Below, piece by piece: positions 7,489 to 16,038 of a stretch of DNA of 39,643 nt. The stretch's first letter is position 1, and every line of letters begins with the position of its first letter. Source of the DNA: an uncultured Collinsella sp. (GTDB taxonomy: Bacteria; Actinomycetota; Coriobacteriia; Coriobacteriales; Coriobacteriaceae); NCBI GenBank assembly GCA_902494035.1, contig CABURV010000014.1:1-39643 (forward strand), written 5' to 3'. Made by a program: the position numbers and the translations under genes. The notes beneath the pieces were generated by a model. The model did not search any database. It was given only the letters and a program-made list of their open reading frames with translations, and had not been told where the DNA came from.

Positions 7489-8526
7489 CTAAAGGCCGCC
7501 GTCCCAGTGCCGAATCACGAATTCTCGCAGGTCGTTCTGACGTTTCTGGAACGCTTCGCTTCGGTCGCACTTAAGGCCCATAGCGAGTGCGATGGCGTTC
7601 ATCGCCCGGTGCAATTGCAGCTGGTGGGCAAACTGAGTCCCGGTGAGGACGATCATCCTAAAGCCCAGCGCGCTCAGCACGGTCATACGCTCCGCGTCCG
7701 ACGCGCTGCGCTGTTTATCAAGATGGTCCGAGCCGTTGTATTCAATCCCCGTACCGCTCGCAGGCGCATATACGTCAATCTCGAAATACCCGGCCTTAGC
7801 GAGATACTTGAACTCGTTGGGAACATCGACACGATGGTTGAGCTCGATCTTGGCGTATCCCAGCCCTCCCTGGGAACGTTTTGCTACGACCATGATTGCG
7901 GTGGCCGTCTCCATGGGCGACCGCGCGCCATCGTGCACGCGCTTGAGCGCGGCGGCCGCGCGTATAGCCCCCTGGCGAGATCGGTTCTCATTGCAATAGG
8001 CAATCAAGTCGGCAACGGTGTACCTCTGCCCCATCTCGATATAATCGCCTGTCGACAGATGATTCAAATGGTATCGGGCGCAGATTTCGTAGCCATATTC
8101 CAACTGCTCGAGCTCGCTCATCCACGAACCCGCCTGGACAAAGCACATGGCCTCATCAACCACCAGAAGGCCCTCTGCCACCTCGATAAGATGGCCTGGA
8201 GGTACCGGCGCCCCAAACACGTGGCACCTAAATCCAGCCGGCGTCGAGCGCTCAAAATCGAAGTTGACGAGCGTGTCGATATGATCGAGCTCTTCTCGTG
8301 GAATACCGAGCGCAACCAGATAGTCGGTAACGATCCCAACTGCCGTTGAAGCCCTCAGCCCCTTGGCATCGAGTCCCAATTTGGGCAGGCTCGCGGTCGG
8401 TTCCGCCTCGTTAGCAAGCGAGTCCTCATCGTATAGGCTGCTTGCTCGCGAGAGCGGCTCGGACGGGCGCGCCACGTTGTGGTACAGCCAGGCAGTCTTA
8501 TGGGACAGGACGATCGGCAGGTCCAT
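7489..8526 (-). CDS. Uncharacterised protein with DUF559/Vsr-like endonuclease fold at the C-terminus
   Basis: I do not recognise the whole 345-aa protein. Its C-terminal third looks like a PD-(D/E)XK nuclease of the DUF559/very-short-patch-repair type: Glu206 in SPMETA, Asp251 in YFEIDVYAP, and Glu262 in IEYNGSDH followed by DAERMTVLSALGFRMIVLT, where a helix and strand normally close the fold. The N-terminal 200 residues have no clear signature; actinobacterial relatives sometimes carry an AbiEi-like antitoxin region there, but I cannot confirm that. The ATG has GGAGGG upstream. The gene stands alone between two near-identical 65-67-bp palindromes. A role in defence or DNA repair is possible but unproven. 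Confidence 0.75.
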   Translation of the reverse strand: MDLPIVLSHKTAWLYHNVARPSEPLSRASSLYDEDSLANEAEPTASLPKLGLDAKGLRASTAVGIVTDYLVALGIPREELDHIDTLVNFDFERSTPAGFRCHVFGAPVPPGHLIEVAEGLLVVDEAMCFVQAGSWMSELEQLEYGYEICARYHLNHLSTGDYIEMGQRYTVADLIAYCNENRSRQGAIRAAAALKRVHDGARSPMETATAIMVVAKRSQGGLGYAKIELNHRVDVPNEFKYLAKAGYFEIDVYAPASGTGIEYNGSDHLDKQRSASDAERMTVLSALGFRMIVLTGTQFAHQLQLHRAMNAIALAMGLKCDRSEAFQKRQNDLREFVIRHWDGGL

Positions 8527-8627
8527 GAGCCCTCCAATGGAGTCGGATAACCAACCTTATTCCCCTGCCCACGGGTCCGCACACCTTCGTGCGCAAGAAA
8601 GCGATTCCACCCGGTCGAGTGGTAGAA

Positions 8628-8692
8628 AAACCATCACAACATTCGATGCTTTTCCCGATTTTGGCAAAAAACGTCGAATGTTGTGATGGTTT
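8628..8692. repeat. 65-bp palindrome, right copy flanking the nuclease-like gene
   Basis: AAACCATCACAACATTCGA and its complement enclose TGCTTTTCCCGATTTTGGCAAAAAACG. It differs from the copy at 7385 by only a few loop bases and the outermost stem pairs. It lies in the 316-bp gene-free gap 8527-8842, which otherwise holds only the MATE promoter. Confidence 0.8.
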
Positions 8693-8771
8693 GAGGCGAG
8701 GTGAGGAGCATGGAGGGACCAAAGCATCGTGCTCGGGGCGTGACTTTTTCGCCCCACTGCCAACATAAACC

Positions 8772-8807
8772 TTGACTCTACAATCGTTGTAGGGTTTTCA
8801 CTACACT
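8772..8807 (+). promoter_or_regulatory. MerR-type promoter/operator for the MATE gene
   Basis: The -35 hexamer TTGACT (8772-8777) is followed immediately by the palindrome CTACAATCGTTGTAG (8778-8792), whose symmetry extends to a 21-bp site with one mismatch at 8775-8795. This layout, with the operator filling the spacer, is typical of MerR-activated promoters. The -10 may be TTCACT at a 19-bp spacing or TACACT further on. The probable regulator is encoded two genes along. Confidence 0.8.
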
Positions 8808-8842
8808 GGTATGTAAACAGACCCAGCCAGAAAGCCCCGCCC

Positions 8843-10189
8843 ATGGAACACGACCTCACACGCGGCAATGTCCTTAAGACCATCGCGGTCTTTGCCCTGC
8901 CCTATATGCTCTCGTACTTTTTGCAGATGCTCTACGGCATGGCCGACCTGTACATGATGGGGCAGTTTAGCGGCGCCGCCGGCATCACCGCCGTGGCAAA
9001 TGGCGCTCAGACGCTCTATATGATTACCGTGGCGCTTGTGGGCCTGGCCATGGGAACGACGGTGGTCGTCGGCCACGCCGTGGGCTCACGCCGCTTCGAC
9101 CGTGCCGAGACCGCCATCGGCAACACCATCACGCTCTTTATGGGTGTCTCGGTAGTGCTGGCCGCCGTCCTGCTCGCACTGTGCCCGCAGATCGTGGCGC
9201 TCATTGGCACACCGGCCGAGGCAGTCGAAGGCACTGCCGCCTACCTGCGCATCTGCTTTATCGGCATTCCCTTTATCGCCGCGTACAACATTCTTTCGGC
9301 CATCTTTCGCGGGCTGGGCGATTCGCGCTCGCCTATGTACGTGATTGGCGTGGCGTGCATCATCAACATCGCGCTCGACTTTCTATTTATCGGCCACATG
9401 GGGCTCGGTCCCGTGGGCGCGGCGCTCGGCACAGTGACCGCGCAGACGGCCAGCGTTGCCCTCGCGCTCGTGTGGCTCAAGAGCCGCCGCACGAACATCC
9501 ACGTTAAGCGCAGCGACCTGCGCCCGCAGCCCGAGGTGCTCGGCAGCATTCTTAAGATCGGCGTGCCTGTGGCCGTGCAGGACGGCTGCATCCAGGTGGC
9601 GTTTATGTTTATCACCGTCATCGCCAACCACCGCGGTCTGGTCGACGCCGCCGCCGTGGGCCTGGTCGAGAAGATGATCAGCTTTTTGTTCATTGTGCCG
9701 AGTTCCATGGGCGCCACCGTCAGCGCGCTCACGGCGCAAAACGCCGGCGCGGGCAAGGGCGATCGTGCGCGTCAGGTGCTCAAGGACGCCATGACCATCT
9801 CGGTGGTGTACGGCTGTCTGATCACGATACTGATGTGGCTGGTGGCACCGGCGTTTATCGGCTTTTTTGCCAAGGACGCCGCGGTGGTCACGGCCGGTAC
9901 CGGCTATATGCGCAGCTACATTTTCGACGCGATTTTTGCCGGCATCCACATTTGCTTTAGCGGCTTTTTCGCTGCATACGGTAAGAGCTACATCGGCTTT
10001 GCGCACAACGTGCTGGCCGTGGCGCTCATTCGCGTGCCGGGCGCGTGGCTGTTGTCGAATGCCTATTCCGACACGCTGTTTCCCATGGGCATCGCTTCGC
10101 CGTGCGGATCGATTCTGTCGGCGGTCATCTGTGTGGTGGCATTTACCGTGCTCAACCGGCGCGGGGCTTTTGACAAGCTGGTGGCGTAG
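8843..10189 (+). CDS. MATE family multidrug/cation exporter
   Basis: The 448-aa inner-membrane protein has about twelve hydrophobic segments arranged as two similar halves. It belongs to the MATE (DinF/NorM) transporters, which export drugs or metabolites using a Na+ or H+ gradient. Family signatures include PYMLSYFLQMLYGMADLYMMGQF at the first helix, the GLAMGTTVVVGHAVG segment and IFRGLGDSRSPM before helix 5. The ATG at 8843 lies about 50 bp past the MerR-type promoter, though its ribosome site (AGAAAG) is weak. A MerR regulator gene follows after 77 bp on the same strand. Specificity is unknown, but a MerR/BmrR partner suggests bulky cationic ligands. Confidence 0.92.
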   Translation: MEHDLTRGNVLKTIAVFALPYMLSYFLQMLYGMADLYMMGQFSGAAGITAVANGAQTLYMITVALVGLAMGTTVVVGHAVGSRRFDRAETAIGNTITLFMGVSVVLAAVLLALCPQIVALIGTPAEAVEGTAAYLRICFIGIPFIAAYNILSAIFRGLGDSRSPMYVIGVACIINIALDFLFIGHMGLGPVGAALGTVTAQTASVALALVWLKSRRTNIHVKRSDLRPQPEVLGSILKIGVPVAVQDGCIQVAFMFITVIANHRGLVDAAAVGLVEKMISFLFIVPSSMGATVSALTAQNAGAGKGDRARQVLKDAMTISVVYGCLITILMWLVAPAFIGFFAKDAAVVTAGTGYMRSYIFDAIFAGIHICFSGFFAAYGKSYIGFAHNVLAVALIRVPGAWLLSNAYSDTLFPMGIASPCGSILSAVICVVAFTVLNRRGAFDKLVA

Positions 10190-10266
10190 CGGATCGTTCG
10201 TGTCATACGACGGCTGCGCCGCACGACTTCAGTGCCCCTCCCCCGCCCGTTGAAAGGAGCAGTCCC

Positions 10267-11115
10267 ATGACCGACTCGCCAACTGAACATACCGAGGGCC
10301 TGCTCCGCATTGGCGAGGTGGCGCGCCTGTTTAACCTGAGCGTGGGGACGCTACGTCATTACGAGCAGATGGGCTTGCTGGACCCGGCGCACATCGATCC
10401 GGCAAGTGGGTACCGCTACTACGGATCGCGGCAGCTCTCCACCCTCAACACCATTAGCCACCTGCGTGTTCTCGACTTGCCGCTCGCGCAAATCCGTGAG
10501 TTTGTGACCACGCGCGATGTGGACCTCATGCAGCGGCAGCTGGCCCAACAGCAGGAGCTCATCGAGCGCAAGCGCCGCGAGCTCGAACGCGTGTCACGCA
10601 AGATCGATAACCGGCTTGCCCTGCTTCACGATGCCCTGAACACCGAGCTCGATACCATTTGCACAATCGATGCGCCCGAGCTTCGCTGCGCCGTATTGCG
10701 CGAACGCGTCAAGCCTACCGACGCCTATGCGCTGGAGTGGCAGATTCGTCAGCTGCAGAAGGGCCAGCACGAGACCTTTGTCTTTCTGGGCAACTTGGGC
10801 GTTGGGATTAGCGCCGAGCGCCTCGCCGCCGGCGACTTTGATGGCTACGACGAGGTCTTTTTGCTGCTCGATGACACCGATGACTACGTGGGTGACGTCG
10901 AGGTGCGGCCCGCCGCGCGGTGCCTGACCATAAGCTTCCGTGGTACGCACGGGCAAGCGGGCCCGCGCTATAAGCAGCTGCTCGGCTATATGCGCGAACA
11001 CGGGCTGTCCCCCGCTGGCCCCTCACGCGAGATCGCCCTCATCGACGACATCATCAGCGACGATCCCGCGACCTACGTGACGCAGATCACAGTGCCGGTC
11101 GCCCCGTCCAAATAA
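10267..11115 (+). CDS. MerR-family regulator with GyrI-like ligand-binding domain
   Basis: This DNA-binding activator probably controls the upstream MATE gene. The 282-aa protein has a winged-helix MerR domain at residues 10-80 (LRIGEVARLFNLSVGTLRHYEQMGLL, then GYRYYGSRQL) and a long dimerisation helix at about 80-125. The C-terminal domain (130-280) resembles the BmrR/GyrI effector fold. AAAGGAG lies eight bases before the ATG. It shares a transcript with the exporter, and a matching MerR-type palindrome lies in that promoter, so positive autoregulation is likely. The effector is unknown. Confidence 0.9.
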   Translation: MTDSPTEHTEGLLRIGEVARLFNLSVGTLRHYEQMGLLDPAHIDPASGYRYYGSRQLSTLNTISHLRVLDLPLAQIREFVTTRDVDLMQRQLAQQQELIERKRRELERVSRKIDNRLALLHDALNTELDTICTIDAPELRCAVLRERVKPTDAYALEWQIRQLQKGQHETFVFLGNLGVGISAERLAAGDFDGYDEVFLLLDDTDDYVGDVEVRPAARCLTISFRGTHGQAGPRYKQLLGYMREHGLSPAGPSREIALIDDIISDDPATYVTQITVPVAPSK

Positions 11116-11160
11116 GAACCGCCCGGAAGGCAGTTCAATCATGCTTTCCGGGCGGTTCTT
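11114..11160. terminator. Bidirectional terminator between the MerR gene and ligA
   Basis: AAGAACCGCCCGGAA pairs perfectly with TTCCGGGCGGTTCTT around a 17-base loop. Its first bases overlap the MerR stop codon. It serves the two convergent genes. Confidence 0.85.
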
Positions 11161-11179
11161 CAATTTGGTTATCAATGCG

Positions 11180-13408
11180 CTAAGCCTGGGGCACCTGACC
11201 AGTCGCCAGGATCTGCTCGAGCGCGTCCTCGTCCAGCACGGGTACACCCAGCTGCTCGGCCTTGGTGAGCTTGGAGCCCGCTTTGGGGCCGGCGACCAGA
11301 TAGCTCGTCTTCTTTGAAACACTGCCCGAAACCTTGGCGCCGAGCACCTTGAGCGCCGCGCCCGCCTCGTCGCGGGTGCGGTTGACGAGCGTGCCGGTAA
11401 GCACGAAGGTCAGACCCGCAAGCGGCTGTGCGTCGGCGAGCTCGCCTGCCACGCCAGCGTCGGCTGCGGCTTGCGCGTGCGCGGCGCCCAAATCGACCTC
11501 GAGCGACAGGCCCGCTTGGCGCAGACGCTCCAGCACGACAAGGTTTTCGGGCACGGCCAGGAACTGCTTAACGCTCGCCGCAATCTTGGGACCGATTCCC
11601 TCGCACTCGGCGATGTCCTCTTCACTCGCTAAGATAAGCTTGTCAATCGACAGGAATCGCTCGGCGATGACCTCGCCCACGCTCTTGCCCACGTGGCGGA
11701 TACCCAAAGCAAACAGCACGCGACCGAGCGGCTGGCTCTTGGACTTGTTGAGCTCGGCGATGATCTTTTCAGCCGTCTTGAGGCCCACCGGAATGGGGTC
11801 GCCCTTCTTGACGCCCTTTTTGCTGTTGGAGCTGGCATAGGTGCGCCCCGTGTCCAGGCCGGCGATATCGTCGACCGTGAGCTGGTAGAAGTCTGCGACG
11901 TCGTGGATCAGCCCGGCGGCGATCATCTTGTCGACGATCTCGTCGCCTAGGCCATCAACGTCCATGCAGCCGCGGCTCACCCAGTGGAGCAGGCGCTCCT
12001 TGAGCTGCGCGGGACAATCGATGGAGACGCAGCGGTAAGCGACCTCGCCGTCCTCGTGGACCACGGGGCTGCCGCACACGGGGCAGACCTCGGGCATGTG
12101 CCAGTCGACCGAATCGGCCGGGCGCTTGTCGAGCACCGGGCCCACGACCTCGGGGATCACGTCGCCCGCCTTGTGCACGATGATAGTATCGCCCTCGCGC
12201 ACGTTTTTGCGGCGAATCTCGTCGATGTTGTGCAGCGTGGCGCGCGCGATGGTGGAGCCGGCAACCGTCACCGGATCGAACTCGGCGACCGGCGTGAGCA
12301 CACCGGTGCGGCCCACCTGGATGCGAATTTCGCGCAGGACGGTCTGCTTTTCCTCGGGCGGGAACTTAAAGGCAATGGCCCAGCGCGGTGCGCGGGCGGT
12401 AAAGCCCAGGTCGAGCTGCTGTTGGAAACTGTCCACCTTTACGACCACGCCGTCGATGTCGTAATCCAGGTCACCGCGGTGCTCGAGCGCCTGGGCACAG
12501 AACTCGTGGACCTCGGCCGGCGTGGCGCAACGAGCCACGTTGGGGTTGACACTAAAGCCGGCGCTACGCAGCCAATCGAGAAACTCGCGCTGGCTGTGGA
12601 CGTGCAGCGGGTCGGTATCGGCGATGGCGTATATAAAGGTGGCAAGGTCGCGGCGCGCCGTGACCTTGGGATCCTTCTGACGCAAGGATCCGGCGGCAGC
12701 GTTGCGCGGGTTGGCGAAGGGGTCGCGGCCCTCGACATCGGCCTCGTCGTTCAGGCGTACAAAGCTGCCTTTGGGCATATAGACCTCGCCGCGCACCTCA
12801 ATGGTGCGCTCGCGATCGGCGCCCATGTGGGCGAGTGCCGGCTCGGACAGGTGCATGGGCACGTCCTTGATGGTGCGGACGTTGAGCGACACGTCCTCGC
12901 CCGTGGTGCCGTCGCCACGTGTGGCCGCACGTACGAAGATGCCGTTTTGATAGGTAAGCGCGACGCCCAGACCGTCGATCTTAAGCTCGCAGGTATAGGT
13001 GACGCTACCGGCAGCGAGCGCATCCTCGGTGCGTTGGAGCCATGCATCGAGCTCGTCCAGATCCATGGCATCGTCCATGGAATACATGCGCGCCATATGC
13101 GTGACCGGCGTAAACTGCTCGCTCACGTAGCCGCCCACGCGCTGGGTATAGCTGTCGGGCGTCACCAGGTCAGGATAGGCCGCCTCGATCTCCTGCAGCT
13201 CAACGAGCATTTTGTCAAAGGCGGCGTCCGTGATCTCGGGCGCGTCGAGCATGTAGTAGCGGTACGCGTGGTAGTCGAGCTCGTGGCGCAGCTCGGCCGC
13301 GCGCGCTGCCGCCTGGGCACGGGCATCGGTCGGTGCGGTGGCTTCCGCGGTCGTGGGCGTTTCGGTATCGATGTCCACACCGTCACCAAACAGGCTCGAT
13401 TGCTCCAT
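11180..13408 (-). CDS. ligA: NAD+-dependent DNA ligase LigA
   Basis: LigA seals nicks in DNA during replication and repair using NAD+. The 742-aa protein has domain Ia (about 30-95, YYMLDAPEITD), the adenylation domain with catalytic Lys143 in CELKIDGLG, an OB fold, a four-cysteine zinc finger (CPVCGSP...YRCVSIDCPAQ), helix-hairpin-helix repeats (GIRHVGKSVGE, CEGIGPKIA) and a C-terminal BRCT domain (about 665-742). The ATG at 13408 has AAGGAG seven bases upstream; the reading frame extends further but without a ribosome site. An acidic, Thr/Ala-rich N-terminal stretch of about 25 residues precedes the conserved part. Confidence 0.97.
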   Translation of the reverse strand: MEQSSLFGDGVDIDTETPTTAEATAPTDARAQAAARAAELRHELDYHAYRYYMLDAPEITDAAFDKMLVELQEIEAAYPDLVTPDSYTQRVGGYVSEQFTPVTHMARMYSMDDAMDLDELDAWLQRTEDALAAGSVTYTCELKIDGLGVALTYQNGIFVRAATRGDGTTGEDVSLNVRTIKDVPMHLSEPALAHMGADRERTIEVRGEVYMPKGSFVRLNDEADVEGRDPFANPRNAAAGSLRQKDPKVTARRDLATFIYAIADTDPLHVHSQREFLDWLRSAGFSVNPNVARCATPAEVHEFCAQALEHRGDLDYDIDGVVVKVDSFQQQLDLGFTARAPRWAIAFKFPPEEKQTVLREIRIQVGRTGVLTPVAEFDPVTVAGSTIARATLHNIDEIRRKNVREGDTIIVHKAGDVIPEVVGPVLDKRPADSVDWHMPEVCPVCGSPVVHEDGEVAYRCVSIDCPAQLKERLLHWVSRGCMDVDGLGDEIVDKMIAAGLIHDVADFYQLTVDDIAGLDTGRTYASSNSKKGVKKGDPIPVGLKTAEKIIAELNKSKSQPLGRVLFALGIRHVGKSVGEVIAERFLSIDKLILASEEDIAECEGIGPKIAASVKQFLAVPENLVVLERLRQAGLSLEVDLGAAHAQAAADAGVAGELADAQPLAGLTFVLTGTLVNRTRDEAGAALKVLGAKVSGSVSKKTSYLVAGPKAGSKLTKAEQLGVPVLDEDALEQILATGQVPQA

Positions 13409-13591
13409 AGCGGCACTCCTTCGCTCGATTTCAAACGGATACAAGAGTACCACCGGTCACCATGGGGCCGAATAGCCCTTTCGAACCGCACCGAATCGGC
13501 AGCGGCCGGACCGGGGTGGATCGCGCGATCAAACCATGCCCTGGCCATTTCTAAATGATCCGTTTTCCTCCGTCCCCAACGGATCAATAAG

Positions 13592-13632
13592 AAAAAGAGG
13601 GGCCGTCCCACGTTGATGGGACAGCCCCCTCT
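13592..13632 (-). terminator. Rho-independent terminator after the HtrA gene
   Basis: On the minus strand AGAGGGGGCTGTCCCA pairs with TGGGACGGCCCCTCT (one G-U pair) around TCAACG and is followed by TTTTTCTT. The rest of the 250-bp gap to ligA shows only a short inverted repeat at about 13556-13587. Confidence 0.9.
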
Positions 13633-13658
13633 GGCATTGGTATGTGCGAAACGGCTCG

Positions 13659-15119
13659 CTAGAACCCCTGGCCATAACCTTGACCCTGGCCCTGCTGGCC
13701 CAGCAGCTCCTCCAGGTACTGGCGCAGCTGCTCGTCAGTAATACCGCCGTTGCCGGTGTCGGTCGAACTGTCGTCCTGCTGCTGGTTCTGCAGCTCCTCA
13801 TCGGAGCCCAGCTCGACGGTGACCTTCTTCTCTTCCTTGCCGCGCATAAGCGTAATCTCGACCTTCTCGCCCACCTCGTGGCTGCGCAGTGCGATGATCA
13901 GGCCATCGGCGCTCGTGATCTCGTCGTCGCCCAGCTTGGTGATGACGTCGCCCTCTTGGATGCCAGCCTTGGCGGCAGGACCGTCCTCGACGACGCTCGC
14001 CACATACGCGCCGCTATCGGTGCTCAGCTTGTTGGTGCGGGCGTTGAGCGCATTGACGCTCGAAAGCGTAGCGCCCATGTACGGATGCACCGGCGTCTTG
14101 CCGTCGATGATCTGGTCGGCAATGTTCTTGGCGTAGTTAACGGGAATGGCAAAGCCCACGCCCGAGCTGGAGCCCGAGTAGCTCTCGATGAGCGAGTTGA
14201 TACCCACCAGCTCGCCGTTGTCGTTGACGAGCGCGCCGCCAGAGTTGCCCGGGTTGATGGCAGCATCGGTCTGGATCATGTTGGCATAGATGGTGTTGCC
14301 GCTGGTAGAGCTCATGGCCGTGGAGCGATACAACGCCGACACAATGCCCGTGGAGACAGACTGCTCGTTGCCGAAGGGCGAGCCAATCGCCATGACCCAC
14401 TCGCCCACGTTGAGCTTGGAGGAGTCACCAATCTCGATCGGCGTGAGCTTGGAGGCGTCGGCGTCCTTGAGCTTGATGACGGCGAGGTCGCTCGAGGCAT
14501 CGTTGCCCACGAACTCGGCCTCATAGGTGGTGCCGTCGTCCATGGTCACCACGTACTGGTCATAACCATCGACCACGTGGTTGTTGGTGAGGATGTGACC
14601 CTCGGTATCGAGCACCACGCCCGAGCCGACGCTGCCCGAGCTGTCCGACTCATCAGCAGACTGCGAAAGCGAGCCATTCTGGCTGCCGCTCGAAGTGGCG
14701 GTGATGGAAACGACGGAGGGCAGGGCCTTGGCAGAAACGGCCTCGGCCAACGTGGTGTCCTCGGAGTCGATCGTGATCTTTTGCGTCGACGAACCCGAAG
14801 CGCCCGCCGTCACGGCATTCTTGCCGCCGCCGATATCGAGCGTGCCGCTCATAATGAGCGCAATGACCAGCAGGGCGCCGCAGGCGCAACCGGCGAGTGC
14901 CGTAATAAAGATCGGCAGCTTTTTGGTCTTGGTCTTGACCACCGTGTGCTTGTTCACGACCTGCTGGCTGCCCAGCGGCTTTCCGGTCTGCGTGTCGTAG
15001 GCCTGCACGTAGGGAATGTTGCCGTCGGCAGGCGTCGACTCCACCTGCACGCGCGGTTGTTGCTGGGTCTCGCCGGCGTTGCCCGCATCCTGGGGACGCT
15101 GGGAATCGTACTCGCTCAT
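13659..15119 (-). CDS. HtrA/DegP-like membrane-anchored serine protease with PDZ domain
   Basis: This envelope protease is expected to degrade or process misfolded exported proteins. The 486-aa protein has a cytosolic Gln-rich N-terminus (1-66), a single membrane helix (about 68-92), and a trypsin-like domain with His181 (TNNHVV), Asp211 (SSDLAVIKL) and Ser293 (GNSGGAL). One PDZ domain follows at about 350-445, then a Gln/Gly-rich tail. The ATG at 15119 has AAAGGAT upstream. This arrangement matches actinobacterial HtrA and PepD proteins. Sitting after a regulator gene, it is separated from it by two hairpins, so independent transcription is likely. Confidence 0.93.
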   Translation of the reverse strand: MSEYDSQRPQDAGNAGETQQQPRVQVESTPADGNIPYVQAYDTQTGKPLGSQQVVNKHTVVKTKTKKLPIFITALAGCACGALLVIALIMSGTLDIGGGKNAVTAGASGSSTQKITIDSEDTTLAEAVSAKALPSVVSITATSSGSQNGSLSQSADESDSSGSVGSGVVLDTEGHILTNNHVVDGYDQYVVTMDDGTTYEAEFVGNDASSDLAVIKLKDADASKLTPIEIGDSSKLNVGEWVMAIGSPFGNEQSVSTGIVSALYRSTAMSSTSGNTIYANMIQTDAAINPGNSGGALVNDNGELVGINSLIESYSGSSSGVGFAIPVNYAKNIADQIIDGKTPVHPYMGATLSSVNALNARTNKLSTDSGAYVASVVEDGPAAKAGIQEGDVITKLGDDEITSADGLIIALRSHEVGEKVEITLMRGKEEKKVTVELGSDEELQNQQQDDSSTDTGNGGITDEQLRQYLEELLGQQGQGQGYGQGF

Positions 15120-15148
15120 GGCTGCGATCCTTTCGTCAAATAACCAAA

Positions 15149-15172
15149 GGCCCGCCAAACATGTGGCGGGCC
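15149..15172. terminator. Hairpin upstream of the HtrA gene
   Basis: GGCCCGCC pairs perfectly with GGCGGGCC around AAACATGT. It lies 30 bp before the HtrA start and is followed on the minus strand by TTTGGTTATTT. It may end transcription from the upstream regulator gene or structure the htrA leader. Confidence 0.55.
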
Positions 15173-15284
15173 ATCATTGTTCACGTTGAGTTGTACCCCA
15201 ATATGCGGGCGCAAGTGTATGAGAACGCAATCTTTTAGGAAGGCTTAAGTTCTGCTGCAGGCCCAAAAGGACCCGGCCTGCGTC

Positions 15285-15324
15285 AAAACCACCACAAAGG
15301 TGCCTGTCCCCTTTGTGGTGAAAA
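15285..15324 (-). terminator. Palindromic terminator after the GlnR-like gene
   Basis: CACCACAAAGG and CCTTTGTGGTG flank TGCCTGTCC, with AAAAC and GAAAA on the outside. It begins one base after the regulator's stop codon. It is the best-preserved member of the CACAAAGG family in the window. Confidence 0.75.
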
Positions 15325-15325
15325 T

Positions 15326-15988
15326 CTAGTCCTTAAACAGATAACCCACGCCACGGACGGTGGTGATGTGCGCCGCGATCTGCGGGCCCACCTTGGAGCG
15401 GATGCGTCGGATGTGCACGTCGACGGTGCGCGTGCCTCCGCAGTACTCAAAGCCCCACACGCGGTGCAGCAGTACCTCGCGGCTGTAGGCGCGGTTGGGG
15501 TGCGTCGCCAAAAAGCTCAGCAGCGAGTACTCCATCAGCGTCAGGTCGATGGGCTCGTTATCGAGCGTCACCTGGTAGGTGGCCAGGTTGATCTCGAGGT
15601 TATCGATGTTGAGCACATCGTCGGCGGCGACGGTCTCCTCCTCGCCCATCAGGCGCTGTGCGCGAGCCTTGAGCTCGTTGGGCGTCGCCGTGGGGCATAC
15701 AAAGTCGGCATGCGCGTGATTCGGCAGGCGCAGGGTGCCGAGCGCCTCGTCGTCGACAATCACCAACATGGGGACGCCGCCGCGATCGTCAAGCCACTTG
15801 GCAATCTGATCGATGCGGTCGCTGCGGATACCGTCGGAATCGAGGATCAGCAGGTCAAAATCGTGCGCCGCAGTCGGCGAATCGGGGGTAGCCAGGCTCA
15901 CCTCGACACCCAGGGTGGTCGTCAAGCTGCGGGCAAACTCGTGGAAGCGCGTCGTGCGCGCCATGAACAGGGCACTCTTTTCGGACAT
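15326..15988 (-). CDS. GlnR-like orphan OmpR-family response regulator
   Basis: This DNA-binding protein probably regulates nitrogen genes. The 220-aa protein has a degenerate receiver domain (1-115): the acidic pocket expected after strand 1 is missing, but Asp50 survives in DLLILDSDG, as in actinobacterial GlnR, which works without phosphorylation. The C-terminal winged helix (about 130-220) is canonical and very GlnR-like, with GGTRTVDVHIRRIRSKVG and TTVRGVGYLFKD. No histidine kinase is adjacent. It is 50 bp downstream of glnA on the same strand with no terminator between. The start is ATG 15988 with GGAGG upstream. Assignment as GlnR is an inference from domain style, Asp50, the glnA neighbour and the box at 17442. 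Confidence 0.8.
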   Translation of the reverse strand: MSEKSALFMARTTRFHEFARSLTTTLGVEVSLATPDSPTAAHDFDLLILDSDGIRSDRIDQIAKWLDDRGGVPMLVIVDDEALGTLRLPNHAHADFVCPTATPNELKARAQRLMGEEETVAADDVLNIDNLEINLATYQVTLDNEPIDLTLMEYSLLSFLATHPNRAYSREVLLHRVWGFEYCGGTRTVDVHIRRIRSKVGPQIAAHITTVRGVGYLFKD

Positions 15989-16038
15989 ATCGGCCTCCAA
16001 GGAAATGAGCTCAATCGTACTGGAACAAGCCAGCGCGA

